A stretch of DNA of 64,000 nucleotides from CAVSQX01 sp963730225 (GTDB lineage: Bacteria > Planctomycetota > Phycisphaerae > Tepidisphaerales > Tepidisphaeraceae): positions 1-64,000 of the forward strand of contig CAVSQX010000005.1 in NCBI GenBank assembly GCA_963730225.1, written 5' to 3'. The notes below the pieces were generated by a model. It was not told the DNA's origin. It saw only the letters and a list, made by a program, of their open reading frames with translations, and made no database searches. Position numbers and translations under genes: made by a program. Below, in pieces: positions 27,518-36,329 of the stretch (position 1 is its first letter; each line of letters opens with the position of its first letter).

Positions 27518-29203
27518 TCACAGCTCCGGTTTTCTCAGCACCGCGCCGGTGTCGGCGCTGGTCACCTGGGCGGCGTAGCGGGCGAGGTAGCCGTAGTCGA
27601 TCTTCGCCGGATGCCGCTTCCAGGCGGCTTTGCGCTTGGCGAATTCGGCGTCGGAGATTTCCAGATCCAATCGCCGGCCGGGAATGTCGATGTGAATCGT
27701 GTCGCCGGTCTGCACCAGCGCGATCGGTCCGCCCGCCGCCGCTTCGGGAGACACATGCCCGATGCACGCTCCGCGCATCGCGCCGCTGAACCGGCCGTCG
27801 GTGATCAGAGCCACCGATTCGCCGAGCCCGCGGCCCATGATGCTGCTGGTGGGGGCGAGCATCTCCTGCATTCCCGGTCCGCCGCGCGGGCCTTCGTAGC
27901 GGATGACCACCACATCGCCGGCTTTCACTTTACCTTCGAGCACACCGGCGGCGGCGGATTCTTCGGATTCGAAGATGACGGCCGGTCCGCGGAAATCGTG
28001 CATGCTCGGATGCACCGCGCCGATCTTCAGCACCGAACCGTTGGGCGCCAGATTGCCGAATAGCACCGCTAACCCGCCGGTTTGGCTGTAGGGATTGCTG
28101 AGGGGTCGAATCACATCCGCATCTTTCACCACCGCATCGGAAATGTTGTCGCCCAGCGTCTGGCCGGTCACCGTCATGCAATCCAGATTCAGCGCACCGG
28201 GTTTGCCGGCCAGCGTTTTGAGAATCGCGCTGATGCCGCCAGCCCGATCGACATCCTCCATGTGATATTTCCCCGCCGGCGCGACCTTGCACAAATACGG
28301 CACCCGCGCGCTCACCTCATTGAGATGCTTCAGCGGAAACGGCTGGCCCGCTTCGATGGCGATCGCCAGCGTGTGCAGCACCGTGTTGGTGCTGCCGCCC
28401 ATGGCCACGTCCAGAGCGAAGGCGTTTTCGAAAGCCTTGTGCGTGAGGATGTCGCTGGGCCGGATGTTTTTCTTGACCAGGTTCACGATCGCTTCGCCGG
28501 CCCGCTGGAAAAGTTTGTCGCGCCCGGGATCGGTGGCCAGCACGCTGCCGTTGCCCGGGAGCGCCCAGCCGAGCGCTTCGCACAAACAGTTCATGCTGTT
28601 GGCCGTGAACATCCCCGAGCACGATCCGCACGTCGGACAGGCGTGCTGCTCGATGTCGGTCAGTTGCTCCATCGTCATCTTCCCCGCCGAAACCTTGCCG
28701 ACGCCTTCGAAGACGGATGCGAGATCGATCACCTGCCCGGTGGTGGTTTTGCCCGCTTTCATCGGCCCACCGGAAACGAAGATGGCCGGGATATTCACCC
28801 GCGCCGCTCCCAGCATCATCCCCGGCACGATCTTGTCGCAATTGGGAATGCACACGACGCCGTCGAAGCAGTGGGCGCGGAGCATCGTCTCGACGCAATC
28901 CGCAATCAGCTCCCGGCTGGCCAGGGAATATTTCATGCCGACGTGTCCCATGGCGATGCCGTCGTCGACGCCGATGGTGTTGAACTCGAAGGGAACTCCC
29001 CCGGCGGCGTAGACGGCTTCGCGGACTTTTTTGCCGACGACATCGAGATGCGCATGGCCGGGGATGATCTGAACAAAACTGTTGCAGACGGCGATGAAGG
29101 GCTTATCAAAATCGGCTTCGGATTTGACGACGCCGGTGGCGCGGAGCAGGCTGCGGTGCGGGGCGCGGATGAGTCCTTTTTTGATGGTGTCGCTGATGGC
29201 CAT
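27518..29203 (-). CDS. ilvD: Dihydroxy-acid dehydratase IlvD
   Basis: The 561-residue product covers the whole IlvD family. The iron-sulfur cysteines are in IPNCDKIVPGM and ACPTCGSCSGM, and the substrate region GGSTNTVLH and the C-terminal TDGRFSGAMRG are intact. The enzyme dehydrates 2,3-dihydroxy-isovalerate and its methyl homologue in valine, leucine and isoleucine synthesis. The start at 29203 is only 7 nt from a TACAAT box, suggesting a leaderless transcript. Three phased 10-bp repeats 74 nt upstream may be an operator. Confidence 0.96.
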   Translation of the reverse strand: MAISDTIKKGLIRAPHRSLLRATGVVKSEADFDKPFIAVCNSFVQIIPGHAHLDVVGKKVREAVYAAGGVPFEFNTIGVDDGIAMGHVGMKYSLASRELIADCVETMLRAHCFDGVVCIPNCDKIVPGMMLGAARVNIPAIFVSGGPMKAGKTTTGQVIDLASVFEGVGKVSAGKMTMEQLTDIEQHACPTCGSCSGMFTANSMNCLCEALGWALPGNGSVLATDPGRDKLFQRAGEAIVNLVKKNIRPSDILTHKAFENAFALDVAMGGSTNTVLHTLAIAIEAGQPFPLKHLNEVSARVPYLCKVAPAGKYHMEDVDRAGGISAILKTLAGKPGALNLDCMTVTGQTLGDNISDAVVKDADVIRPLSNPYSQTGGLAVLFGNLAPNGSVLKIGAVHPSMHDFRGPAVIFESEESAAAGVLEGKVKAGDVVVIRYEGPRGGPGMQEMLAPTSSIMGRGLGESVALITDGRFSGAMRGACIGHVSPEAAAGGPIALVQTGDTIHIDIPGRRLDLEISDAEFAKRKAAWKRHPAKIDYGYLARYAAQVTSADTGAVLRKPEL

Positions 29204-29210
29204 GTTGGGG

Positions 29211-29216
29211 ATTGTA
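29211..29216 (-). promoter_or_regulatory. -10 box of ilvD
   Basis: On the minus strand TACAAT is followed by CCCCAAC and then the ilvD ATG. The spacing of 7 nt places the transcription start at or next to the A of the start codon. The -35 region is poor. Confidence 0.5.
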
Positions 29217-29276
29217 TCGCGCGGGACAGATGTCGTGACCGATTAATGCCTGGCCATCCGTCCTGAGATAGGCAAA

Positions 29277-29306
29277 TGTTACGTTTTGTTACGAAATGTT
29301 ACGTTT
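29277..29306. promoter_or_regulatory. Three phased 10-bp repeats upstream of ilvD
   Basis: TGTTACGTTT, TGTTACGAAA and TGTTACGTTT follow one another without a gap. A period of one helical turn places all three on the same DNA face, which is typical of cooperative repressor or activator sites. They lie 74 nt upstream of the ilvD start codon. No regulator is identified. Confidence 0.6.
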
Positions 29307-29426
29307 TCTGGCAGGTTTTATCTGATTATTGCTTTGCGGTGGGGCATAAAAAGAGTAGGCGCCCGAATGAAACGGGTTTGCCGTTTTCGATTGCCCATTG
29401 CCGATTGGGCGAGCGGTTTGCCACGG

Positions 29427-29716
29427 ATGGGGAGGGGTGGGATGGGAAGTTCATGCAACGCTCAACACTCAACGCTCAACGCTCAATGATGAAGTAAAGG
29501 CAGGTGTTCATGGGGAGAATGGTTGGCCGCGGATGGGGAGGATGGGCGCGGATGGAGAGGAGTTGGGATGGGAGGTTAATGCAACGCTCAACACTCAACC
29601 TCAACGCTCAATGATGAAGTAAAGGTAGATGTTCATGGGGGAATGGTTGGCCATGGATGGGGAGGATGTGCATGGATGGGGGTTGGCGATGGCCCCCGTC
29701 TAATGCAACGCTCAAT
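29427..29716. repeat. Imperfect tandem repeat of about 124 bp, 2.3 copies
   Basis: Two units (about 29427-29550 and 29551-29674) share GGATGG..GAGG, the CAACGCTCAA decamers, ATGATGAAGTAAAGG and GGTTGGCC in the same order. A third partial unit ends at about 29716 with TAATGCAACGCTCAA. Nothing here looks coding. The block lies directly upstream of the transposase promoter. Confidence 0.75.
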
Positions 29717-29733
29717 TTAGGGTAATAATATAC

Positions 29734-29762
29734 TTGACTCAGGTTGATTTTTTTGCTACAAT
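29734..29762 (+). promoter_or_regulatory. Near-consensus promoter of the transposase gene
   Basis: TTGACT (29734-29739) and TACAAT (29757-29762) are separated by exactly 17 nt. The -10 ends 6 nt before the ATG at 29769, so the transcript probably starts at the start codon. No ribosome-binding site precedes the ATG. Confidence 0.75.
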
Positions 29763-29768
29763 CTGGGC

Positions 29769-30788
29769 ATGAAAACGGAAAACACTGAATCTGGCAAGCT
29801 TCCTGAAACGCTGATCGAAGCCGTCCGCATCTTTTCCAATCTGGATTACGCCACGATGTTTTTCGCCGCGATGCGCTGGCCGCATGGTCCGGTTTGCCCG
29901 CACTGCGGAGCGAAGGACGTTGACTACATCGCCAAGCGCCGGGTTTGGGAATGCCGGGGCGATCATTCGCGCCGCCAGTTCTCGGTCAAGATCGGCACGA
30001 TCTTTGAAGAATGCCGACTCCCCATCGACAAGTGCCTGATTGCAATCTGGCTGGAAGTCAACGCGAAGAATTCGATCAGCAGCTATGAAATCGCCCGGTC
30101 ATTGGGCGTCACACAAAAGACCGGGTGGTTTCTACTTCACCGCGTCCGCCATGCTCTACACGTCGGGTCGTTCGACAAGAAACTACAGGGTGTCGTGGAA
30201 GCTGATGAAACTTTCGTCGGCGGACTCGCCAAGAACATGCACAAGAAAGAACGTGAATTGAAAATCAAAGGAACCGGCGGATCAAACAAAACCGCTGTTA
30301 TGGGATTGCTCGAGCGCCATGACGGGAAAAAGCATAGCGCGGTTCGCGCCGAAGTGGTGTCTAATACTCGCCGGGAATCGCTTCATGCCGTCATTCACAA
30401 AAACGTCGAACCGGGAACGACCATCTACACGGATGCTTGGCAAGCCTATCGTCAGCTTGGCGCGACATTCACCCATGATTTCGTTGACCATGCCGAAGCC
30501 TACGTCAAAGACAAAGTTGTTCACACGAATGGCCTCGAAAATTTCTGGGCGCTGTTCAAGCGGTGCATCAAGGGAACGCATGTCAGTATTGAGCCATTCC
30601 ATCTTGCTGCCTATGTGGATTCGGAGGCCTTCAGGTTCAACAACCGCAAGATGGACGATGGCGGTCGATTCGTTAACGCGCTCGGCAGCGTTGAGGGGAA
30701 GCGTCTGACCTACAAGGCGCTAATTGGCGCATTGGAGGGCACTCCCGGAAGCGACAGGGACGCGGGAGGCGGAATAACCGTCAATTAA
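29769..30788 (+). mobile_element. IS1595-family transposase gene
   Basis: The 339-residue protein has an N-terminal zinc ribbon (CPHCGAKD followed by a CRGDHSRRQFS loop) and an ISXO2-like DDE transposase core: VVEADETFVGG, IYTDAWQAY and HTNGLENFWALFKR. This combination defines the IS1595 family. The gene appears intact. I could not identify convincing terminal inverted repeats: AT-rich DNA with ACTTGA motifs lies on both sides (29731-29740 and 30845-30860), but the copies do not match well. It is flanked by tandem repeats on the left and an AT-rich segment on the right. Confidence 0.9.
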
Positions 30789-30852
30789 TCAATAAATTGC
30801 GCGGCAAATTGTGAGACTTTTGCTCGTTTTAAGCATATTATTCAAGTAAAAC

Positions 30853-30880
30853 TTGACATTCTTCAAGAAAGTCCTACAAG
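30853..30880 (+). promoter_or_regulatory. Candidate promoter upstream of the DUF3800 gene
   Basis: A perfect TTGACA (30853-30858) is followed after 16 nt by TACAAG (30875-30880). The nearest plus-strand gene start is about 140 nt downstream, so a longer leader would be needed. It could also be an outward promoter of the insertion element. Confidence 0.4.
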
Positions 30881-31019
30881 ATACCGATATAAGCTGTAAT
30901 ACAAAGTAGCATACGAATACGCATACAGATAATCGTATGCATCCGCTTTTATGGCCTGGGCGTGCTTCGGCACAATGGGGATAAAACCCCTCCCGGGCCT
31001 ACCTTTTTTGACGGGCATC

Positions 31020-32000
31020 ATGTACCTGCTCTACCTTGATGCGTCCGGTTCACCACTTCAAAGTGATGCGACAAAGCACTATGCGCTGGTTGGTGTCGCG
31101 GTACACGAGGGAACATGGAACGGCCTTCAAAGTCGGCTAAGCGGATTAAAGAAAAGATACGCATTCCCCGGAGAGGACTTTGAGCTTCACGCAATGTGCG
31201 TCAAATCGGTCATACAGGAACAGGACGCAATCCCCGGCTTTTCTTCACTGAACCACCAAGACCGCAGAGACAACGTTAGGAAGCTGCGATCCGAACGGCT
31301 AGAGAAAGTTGCTAAAACCGGAAACGGGAAAAAGTTTCGATGGCTCAAAACAGAGATTAGACGAACCGATCCATTTGTCCATCTAACTCAGCAAGAGCGA
31401 TCAAAATTATACGAAGAATCTCTGGAACTTATCGGCAACCATCGTGGTCTTGTCTTGTTCGGAGAGGCCATAGAAAAATCTCATCCCGCCATAAAAAGCG
31501 GATCGACCGATCCAATCCGGCAAGCCTTTGAACAGGTAATTACGAGGTTCGATGCTTTTCTTGATCGAAGGGGCGCTTACAGGCAGCTTTCCAGAACCAG
31601 CCCGGGGAGGATGAGCAATGGCCTGATCGTGATGGATCACGATCTTTCCACGGAAAGAAATATTGAAGAACAGTTCGCCGATTACCGAAATGCTGGGCAT
31701 CCTTGGGGACACTTGCGCCATGTCATAGACGCTCCGTTTTTCGTTTCAAGTGAAAAATTTCCCGGAATTCAAATTGTCGATCTTTGCGCTTATGCGTTGC
31801 GTCGCTATTTGGATCGCGGAGCGATTGCGGGAAGCCACGAAGAACGACAGTTTTTACAAATATCAAATCTCTTTGATCGGGCATCGGGAAAACTGCACGG
31901 ACTCAGACATTATACGCAGGGCGGAACCTGCCTATGCGTCATTTGCCGCGAGCGCGGCCATGCACCACTCTACCTACCTCCCCTAGCAAAAATTCCATAA
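31020..32000 (+). CDS. DUF3800-domain protein
   Basis: The protein opens with MYLLYLDASG, the first strand and Asp of DUF3800 proteins. VMDHD follows mid-protein, then IQIVDLCAYALRRYLD near residue 275, which closes the family's RNase H-like fold. DUF3800 genes are common in mobile and defence-associated DNA; the enzymatic activity is not established. I chose the ATG at 31020 because family members begin at that strand; a longer frame starts at 30951. The C-terminal 35 residues add CLCVICRERGH, a possible metal-binding pair. Its DNA is more AT-rich than the surrounding chromosome. Confidence 0.75.
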   Translation: MYLLYLDASGSPLQSDATKHYALVGVAVHEGTWNGLQSRLSGLKKRYAFPGEDFELHAMCVKSVIQEQDAIPGFSSLNHQDRRDNVRKLRSERLEKVAKTGNGKKFRWLKTEIRRTDPFVHLTQQERSKLYEESLELIGNHRGLVLFGEAIEKSHPAIKSGSTDPIRQAFEQVITRFDAFLDRRGAYRQLSRTSPGRMSNGLIVMDHDLSTERNIEEQFADYRNAGHPWGHLRHVIDAPFFVSSEKFPGIQIVDLCAYALRRYLDRGAIAGSHEERQFLQISNLFDRASGKLHGLRHYTQGGTCLCVICRERGHAPLYLPPLAKIP

Positions 32001-32013
32001 CTGCGGATTTTGG

Positions 32014-32022
32014 TGGTATACT
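32014..32022 (+). promoter_or_regulatory. Extended -10 element before the 60-aa ORF
   Basis: TGGTATACT is a full extended -10. It ends 7 nt before the ATG at 32030, which predicts a leaderless transcript. Confidence 0.55.
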
Positions 32023-32029
32023 AAATACT

Positions 32030-32212
32030 ATGCCACCCAAATCATCCTCCCCACTCGGCAACCCGCATCTAGGTCCGGAAGACTTCAACGAAGGCCCGGC
32101 GGCGGCGGCGAGATTTAAGGCCGCCGTAGGCCATCTAGCAGCACTCCCGAAGTCATCCATTCCCGCCCATACCGAACCGCCGAAACGATCCAAAACCCGA
32201 AAGAAGCGATAG
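32030..32212 (+). CDS. Small basic protein of unknown function (60 aa)
   Basis: The ORF encodes MPPKSSSPLGN at its start and ends in KRSKTRKKR. Its middle has one amphipathic helix with FKAAVGHLAALPKSSI. Short proteins with an F..A...LL.VPKSEI-like core followed by a basic tail often occur beside accessory or toxin genes, but I do not recognise a defined family. It follows the DUF3800 gene by 29 bp and has its own extended -10. It ends 6 bp from the convergent nuclease-like gene. Confidence 0.5.
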   Translation: MPPKSSSPLGNPHLGPEDFNEGPAAAARFKAAVGHLAALPKSSIPAHTEPPKRSKTRKKR

Positions 32213-32218
32213 CCGTTT

Positions 32219-33013
32219 TCACGCTGAAAACGGGGCCAAAATCCGCCCCTGAGACAAGTATATTGTTACCCAATTTAGGTGGGAGGGAAAGAAGCGTGGA
32301 CGCGTTGGTACACCGAAGCCCTCGCCGATCCCCCTTACGACGTAAACGTATTCGAATCGTGCAATTTCCGGAATCGCCAGAAGGCATTGGCGGAACACCC
32401 GGTCACTTGCGAATCGATATAGATCGTAAAGGATCAGAACTGCTGGCCCGCAAATCTTGGCCATTTTTTGTGCTTTTGAAGTAATAGATCGACGCAGCAA
32501 ATCATTGAGCTCCGCCTCAATTTCGGCTGGGAAGCCGCCCCCGTTATCCTCGTTACCGACGGGATCGATCGCAGCGCCGTCCGAAGCGTGTTTCTTCATC
32601 TGGGCGATCACGCGGCCAGCTACCCTGATATCTGTCGGAGGCGGATTTGGCACACCCAAGGTCTTGGCGAGGTAGCCCATTATCTGTGTTCGAACGATTC
32701 GTCGCTCGCGCCCGGATGATAGTCCATGCTGAAATTCAACCGTATACCGTCCGCCAAGCTTTTCGGTTCGAAGCGCATCGGTTTGGACATCCTCGACAAT
32801 GCGCCATAGAGACATCGTGCGGGTCATCTCCTTTTCATCGCGGATGCGCGTGACTTCCGCTGCATATCGCTCCCCGTTTATCCATAGCCAGAAATCGGGC
32901 GGGTCATTGTCCTCGGGCTGGAAACTGACCGTCGCGCCGGGTTTCTGGCGGGCGATGTGGTCAGCACACTCCTGGACGCAAAACTTCTCTTGGCGCTTAT
33001 TCGGTTTCGGCAC
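32219..33013 (-). CDS. Uncharacterised protein with a PD-(D/E)xK-like motif
   Basis: The 264-residue product has DPPDFWLWINGERYAAEVT at about residues 37-55: a PD pair on one strand and E-x-T on the next, which resembles the core of PD-(D/E)xK nucleases with Thr in place of the usual Lys. An acidic DNEDNGGG-like loop and a strand with AVLILYDLYR follow. It may be a divergent nuclease or a remnant. It lies in the accessory region between the 60-aa ORF (convergent) and the CoiA-like gene (same strand, 98 bp upstream). Confidence 0.55.
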   Translation of the reverse strand: MPKPNKRQEKFCVQECADHIARQKPGATVSFQPEDNDPPDFWLWINGERYAAEVTRIRDEKEMTRTMSLWRIVEDVQTDALRTEKLGGRYTVEFQHGLSSGRERRIVRTQIMGYLAKTLGVPNPPPTDIRVAGRVIAQMKKHASDGAAIDPVGNEDNGGGFPAEIEAELNDLLRRSITSKAQKMAKICGPAVLILYDLYRFASDRVFRQCLLAIPEIARFEYVYVVRGIGEGFGVPTRPRFFPSHLNWVTIYLSQGRILAPFSA

Positions 33014-33111
33014 AGGATTTCCTTGTGCAAGCTTCCTATCAATCTTTTTCGTCCAGAATCCCGTGAACCGTTAGAGCGACTCGTGGGGACCAAGGTCTCG
33101 GCGGTGTGCCG

Positions 33112-34169
33112 CTAATCTGCGCAGTGATTCGTTCCGTCGGCGAAGCACCAATGTGGGACGGGCACCGCATAGGGGCGCGAGAGAACAATATCGAGTCCAA
33201 CGGCTTCGCGATTCGTTTCGTATCGGTGTTCCATAATGAAGTCTTGCAGTGGCTTGTGACCAAAAATCGCGTCGCATTTTGGGCAACCAAATGACATGTA
33301 TTTGCGGCCCATTGTATTGCTGAATCGAGGTTTGATGCTGCCCAGCGGTGGACGCATCTCACGGCTCAGCTTCGATGTGACCACCTGCCGAATTGCGGGA
33401 TGAAATTCGAGCTTGTCGTTCGACCAGAGGGAATCTTCAACCTGAATTTCGGATCCGCACGCGGTGCGAAGGCCATTGTCAATATAGAAGATTGTCGAAG
33501 CGGATCGACACTTCCAGCAATCCATTGCAGCAAGCACGACTTTTAGCGTTTGCTTTGGCAGCGCCGTTTTAGAGTTGCGGAATTGGATCCTCTTAGTGAG
33601 AAGAGCCGTCGTGAAATCTGCAAGCGGCAAGACGCGATCCCCGACTGTTACAAGCGCGCGCGGCCTTCAAAGAACAATTCGAATGCTGGGATTTCCTTTT
33701 GCGGTCCCAGAGTGGAGGGCATTTTGCGGAAGAACCAGCAACAGCGAACGTTGGTCGCTTGATATCGTGCTTGTCGAAGCTGCGTTTCTTCGGCCGTTTG
33801 CGTGCTCCATTGAACTTCGAACGCGATCTTAACGCTGCTTTTGCTGGCCAGAACATCTGCGCGCCATCCGTCACCTTGGTGTTCAGGGCGCGCTTCAAAG
33901 CCGGCTTCGCGACAGCCTTGCACGATGGTGGCCTTGGCGAGCAGGTGTTGTTCGGTCTCAGGTGGCCACGAGCATCTGGCTTGCTGACGATGATGCACAA
34001 AGTGGCGCGTGCCGAGCTTACTGCGTCGGCAATGACCCCACTCATCGCAGCAGGGGAGAATCAGGGGGTGATCCGCTGCTACACACCTGGTGCGCAGTTC
34101 TTCCCACTCGTCATCGGAAAGCAAAGGTGCAAGCAACTCTTTACCGTCGACGGTAGCGCGAAGCGGCAT
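33112..34169 (-). CDS. CoiA-like competence/nuclease protein (one frameshift)
   Basis: The N-terminal part reads MPLRATVDGKELLAPLLSDD, then has FVHHRQQ and ETEQHLLAKATIV. Next is a nuclease-like strand pair, GWRADVLAS and IAFEVQWS, in the style of the CoiA nuclease domain with D and ExQ. The C-terminal half carries two possible metal pairs, CWKCRSAS and FGCPKCDA. The halves join only if the frame steps -1 at about 33651, where a G appears missing (TTGGTAACA expected), giving the continuous GRARLVTVGDRVLPLADF. CoiA acts in DNA uptake in Gram-positive bacteria; long CoiA-like proteins in other phyla are mostly uncharacterised. Confidence 0.65.
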
Positions 34170-34839
34170 ATCGAGAAGATGCCAAGGTGCGTCGGACCTG
34201 TCCAGCCAATTCCGAGGGCTGGCGAAATTAGCCGGGCGCAACCGACCGGGAAGGAGGTAAGCAGAACGGCTGTGAATAATTCGGTGCCGACATTGCGCGG
34301 GCGATCCGGGCGATTCAGAGAATCCAAAAATCAGATTCAAACATGGATAGACAGGATGCACAGGATCAGGGGGGACCGTCTTTCTGAATTTCATCCTGTA
34401 AATCCTGTACATCCATGTTAATTCTCCGCGTGAATCGGTTGGGGAGATCGCGGTAAGGGGACAGCGCGGGGGATATAGAGAGGGAGGAAGAATGTTGGAT
34501 TGCATCTGGGCGATTTGATGGGGAATTGGCCCACGGATGGCACTTCGACTTGGCTCAGTGCGGGCGATCCGTGGGCTTTTGGGCGGGAATCGTTATTCGC
34601 CGGCGGTGGTTGGATCGATGTGGTATGAACCGGCCGGTCGGGTTCGCTGGTGACGCCAAGTGATGGGCGGAAGAGAATCGGGACGTTTTTCTAATGAACA
34701 TTAATATTTCAGCTTGGATGGATTTTTCGCCGGTGGCGAAGAACAATCGTGCGCAGGCCTCGCCAGGACCGCGGTGCAGGCTGTGCTTGGATCGCCGCGC
34801 TTCGAGCAAAGAATAATTCACTTTAGGAAGGAGCTCATC
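34170..34839. other. Long intergenic stretch in the accessory region
   Basis: About 670 bp separate the CoiA-like gene and the NTF2-like gene. It contains the 103-bp palindromic repeat listed below. The remainder (34170-34339 and 34443-34839) has no frame with recognisable protein features. AGGAAGGAG at 34825-34834 is the ribosome-binding site of the next gene. Confidence 0.5.
34340..34442. repeat. 103-bp palindromic dispersed repeat, left copy
   Basis: The element begins AACATGGATAGACAGGATGC and ends TGAATCGGTTGG. Its left part (34340-34366) and a later segment ending CATCCATGTT form imperfect inverted arms built around ACAGGAT. A second copy in the same orientation lies at 37318-37420. Confidence 0.85.
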
Positions 34840-35208
34840 ATGAGCGTTCAAACAGTCGCGAAGAAATTTGTGGAGTTGTGCAGGGCGGGGAAAAACTTTG
34901 ACGTGATGCGCACGCTGTACTCGCCGACAATCGTCTCGGTTGAAGGGGACGGGAAGGAGACGGCGGGACAGGGGCCGGTGATTAAGAAATCCGAGGACTG
35001 GGTCTCCGACAAAGCCTTTAACGGCGAAACCGTGGCCGGCCCGTTCTACAACGGAGCGAACCCGGATCAGTTCGTCGTTTACTTCACGCTGGACGTCACT
35101 CCGAAAGCGACCGGCAAGGGCATCACGCTGGAAGAAGTTGGCGTTTACACAGTCAACAAAGAGGACAAGATCACGCGCGAGCAGTTCTTCTACGATGGCA
35201 AGCATTGA
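34840..35208 (+). CDS. NTF2-like/SnoaL-fold protein
   Basis: The 122-residue product has the length and layout of the NTF2-like superfamily: an N-terminal helix with TVAKKFVELCRAG, a strand with TLYSPTIVSVEG, and C-terminal strands ending VYTVNKEDKITREQFFY. Members bind small hydrophobic ligands or act as isomerases or hydrolases; this one cannot be assigned a substrate. A strong AGGAAGGAG site lies upstream. It is the first gene of a cassette with a zinc alcohol dehydrogenase and a short-chain dehydrogenase. Confidence 0.75.
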   Translation: MSVQTVAKKFVELCRAGKNFDVMRTLYSPTIVSVEGDGKETAGQGPVIKKSEDWVSDKAFNGETVAGPFYNGANPDQFVVYFTLDVTPKATGKGITLEEVGVYTVNKEDKITREQFFYDGKH

Positions 35209-35264
35209 CGGCTGCTCGCATCGGACTTGGGGCAGCGAACCTTTTTTCTAGCCGCGGAGTCGCG

Positions 35265-36272
35265 ATGAATGACAAAGCATGGATCACCAAAGCACCGAAA
35301 CAGCCGATGGTGCTGGAGAACGTCGATCTGGGTCCGCTTGGGGCCGAGGATGTTGAAGTCGCTGTCGAATACTGCGGTTTGTGTCACTCGGATCTTTCCG
35401 CCTTCAATAATGACTGGGGTAATTCTCAGTATCCCGCGATTCTCGGGCATGAGGTAGTCGGGCGGGTGTCGGCCGTGGGTCCGAATTCCAAGGGACTGGC
35501 GGTCGGACAGCGCGTGGGCGTCGGGTGGTACTCGGGCAGCTGCATGCACTGTCACCAGTGCATGTCGGGAAGTCATCACCTTTGTCCGCAGGTTCAACAG
35601 ACCATTTTCGGTCATCGCGGCGGGTTTGCGACGCACATCCGCGCGCAGTGGGCGTGGACGATCGCGCTGCCGGAAGGTCTGAACTACGCCGAAGCCGGGC
35701 CGCTTTTGTGCGGGGGCGTCACCGTCTTTGCGCCGCTGGCGATGTACGCCAAGCCGACCGACCGGGTGGGCATACTGGGCATCGGAGGGCTGGGGCACAT
35801 GGCGGTTAAATTCGCCCATGCCTACGGCTGCGATGTGACGGCGTTTACCTCCAGCGAGAGCAAGTTCGACGAAGCCAAGGGTTTTGGGGCGAATCACGTC
35901 GTGTCGAGCAGGGATTCGGCGGCGATCAAAAAACTCGCCGACAGCTTCGACCTTCTGATCAGCACGGTGAATGTGCCGCTTGATTGGGACGCGATGATCG
36001 GCGCGCTGGCGCCCAACGGCCGGTTGCATGTCGTCGGCGCGGTGCTCGAACCGATTCCGGTGGCGGCGTTTTCGCTCATCGGGCAGCAGCGGAGCGTATC
36101 GGGTTCGCCCAGCGGCTCGCCGGTGGCGATCGAGACGATGCTCGACTTCGCCGCGCGGCACAATATCGCGCCGCAGAACGAGCATTTCCCGATGAGCGAT
36201 ATCAACCAGGCTTTCGCCCGGCTCGCATCCGGCAAGGCCCGTTACCGCATTGTGCTGCATGCCGATTTCTGA
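35265..36272 (+). CDS. Zinc-dependent alcohol dehydrogenase (YahK/cinnamyl-alcohol-dehydrogenase-like)
   Basis: The 335-residue enzyme has catalytic zinc ligands in EYCGLCHSDL and LGHEVVGRV. The structural-zinc lobe is CMHCHQCMSGSHHLC. The NAD(P)-binding turn is GILGIGGLGHMAVKFA. It fits the aldehyde-reducing CAD/YahK branch of medium-chain dehydrogenases; loop residues FTSSESK after the second strand suggest NADPH use. The ATG at 35265 follows GGAG; an upstream extension to 35205 overlaps the previous gene and is rejected. It is probably co-transcribed with the NTF2-like gene and the SDR. Confidence 0.9.
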   Translation: MNDKAWITKAPKQPMVLENVDLGPLGAEDVEVAVEYCGLCHSDLSAFNNDWGNSQYPAILGHEVVGRVSAVGPNSKGLAVGQRVGVGWYSGSCMHCHQCMSGSHHLCPQVQQTIFGHRGGFATHIRAQWAWTIALPEGLNYAEAGPLLCGGVTVFAPLAMYAKPTDRVGILGIGGLGHMAVKFAHAYGCDVTAFTSSESKFDEAKGFGANHVVSSRDSAAIKKLADSFDLLISTVNVPLDWDAMIGALAPNGRLHVVGAVLEPIPVAAFSLIGQQRSVSGSPSGSPVAIETMLDFAARHNIAPQNEHFPMSDINQAFARLASGKARYRIVLHADF

Positions 36273-36329
36273 TCCGCCGCACCATGCGATTCGTGCAAAC
36301 GCCGGGACGTTCTCTGGAGGTAAACAATC

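Noticed and set aside
29427..29716. Possible CRISPR array
   Set aside because: Only about 2.3 long units are present, with no short conserved repeat separated by unique spacers and no cas genes.
29700..30860. Defined insertion-element ends for the IS1595-type transposase
   Set aside because: ACTTGA-containing AT-rich segments occur on both sides, but no inverted repeat of convincing length or target duplication could be matched by eye.
33593..34045. 150-codon minus-strand frame overlapping the CoiA-like gene
   Set aside because: It lies in a different phase from both conserved halves of the CoiA-like protein and has no motif.
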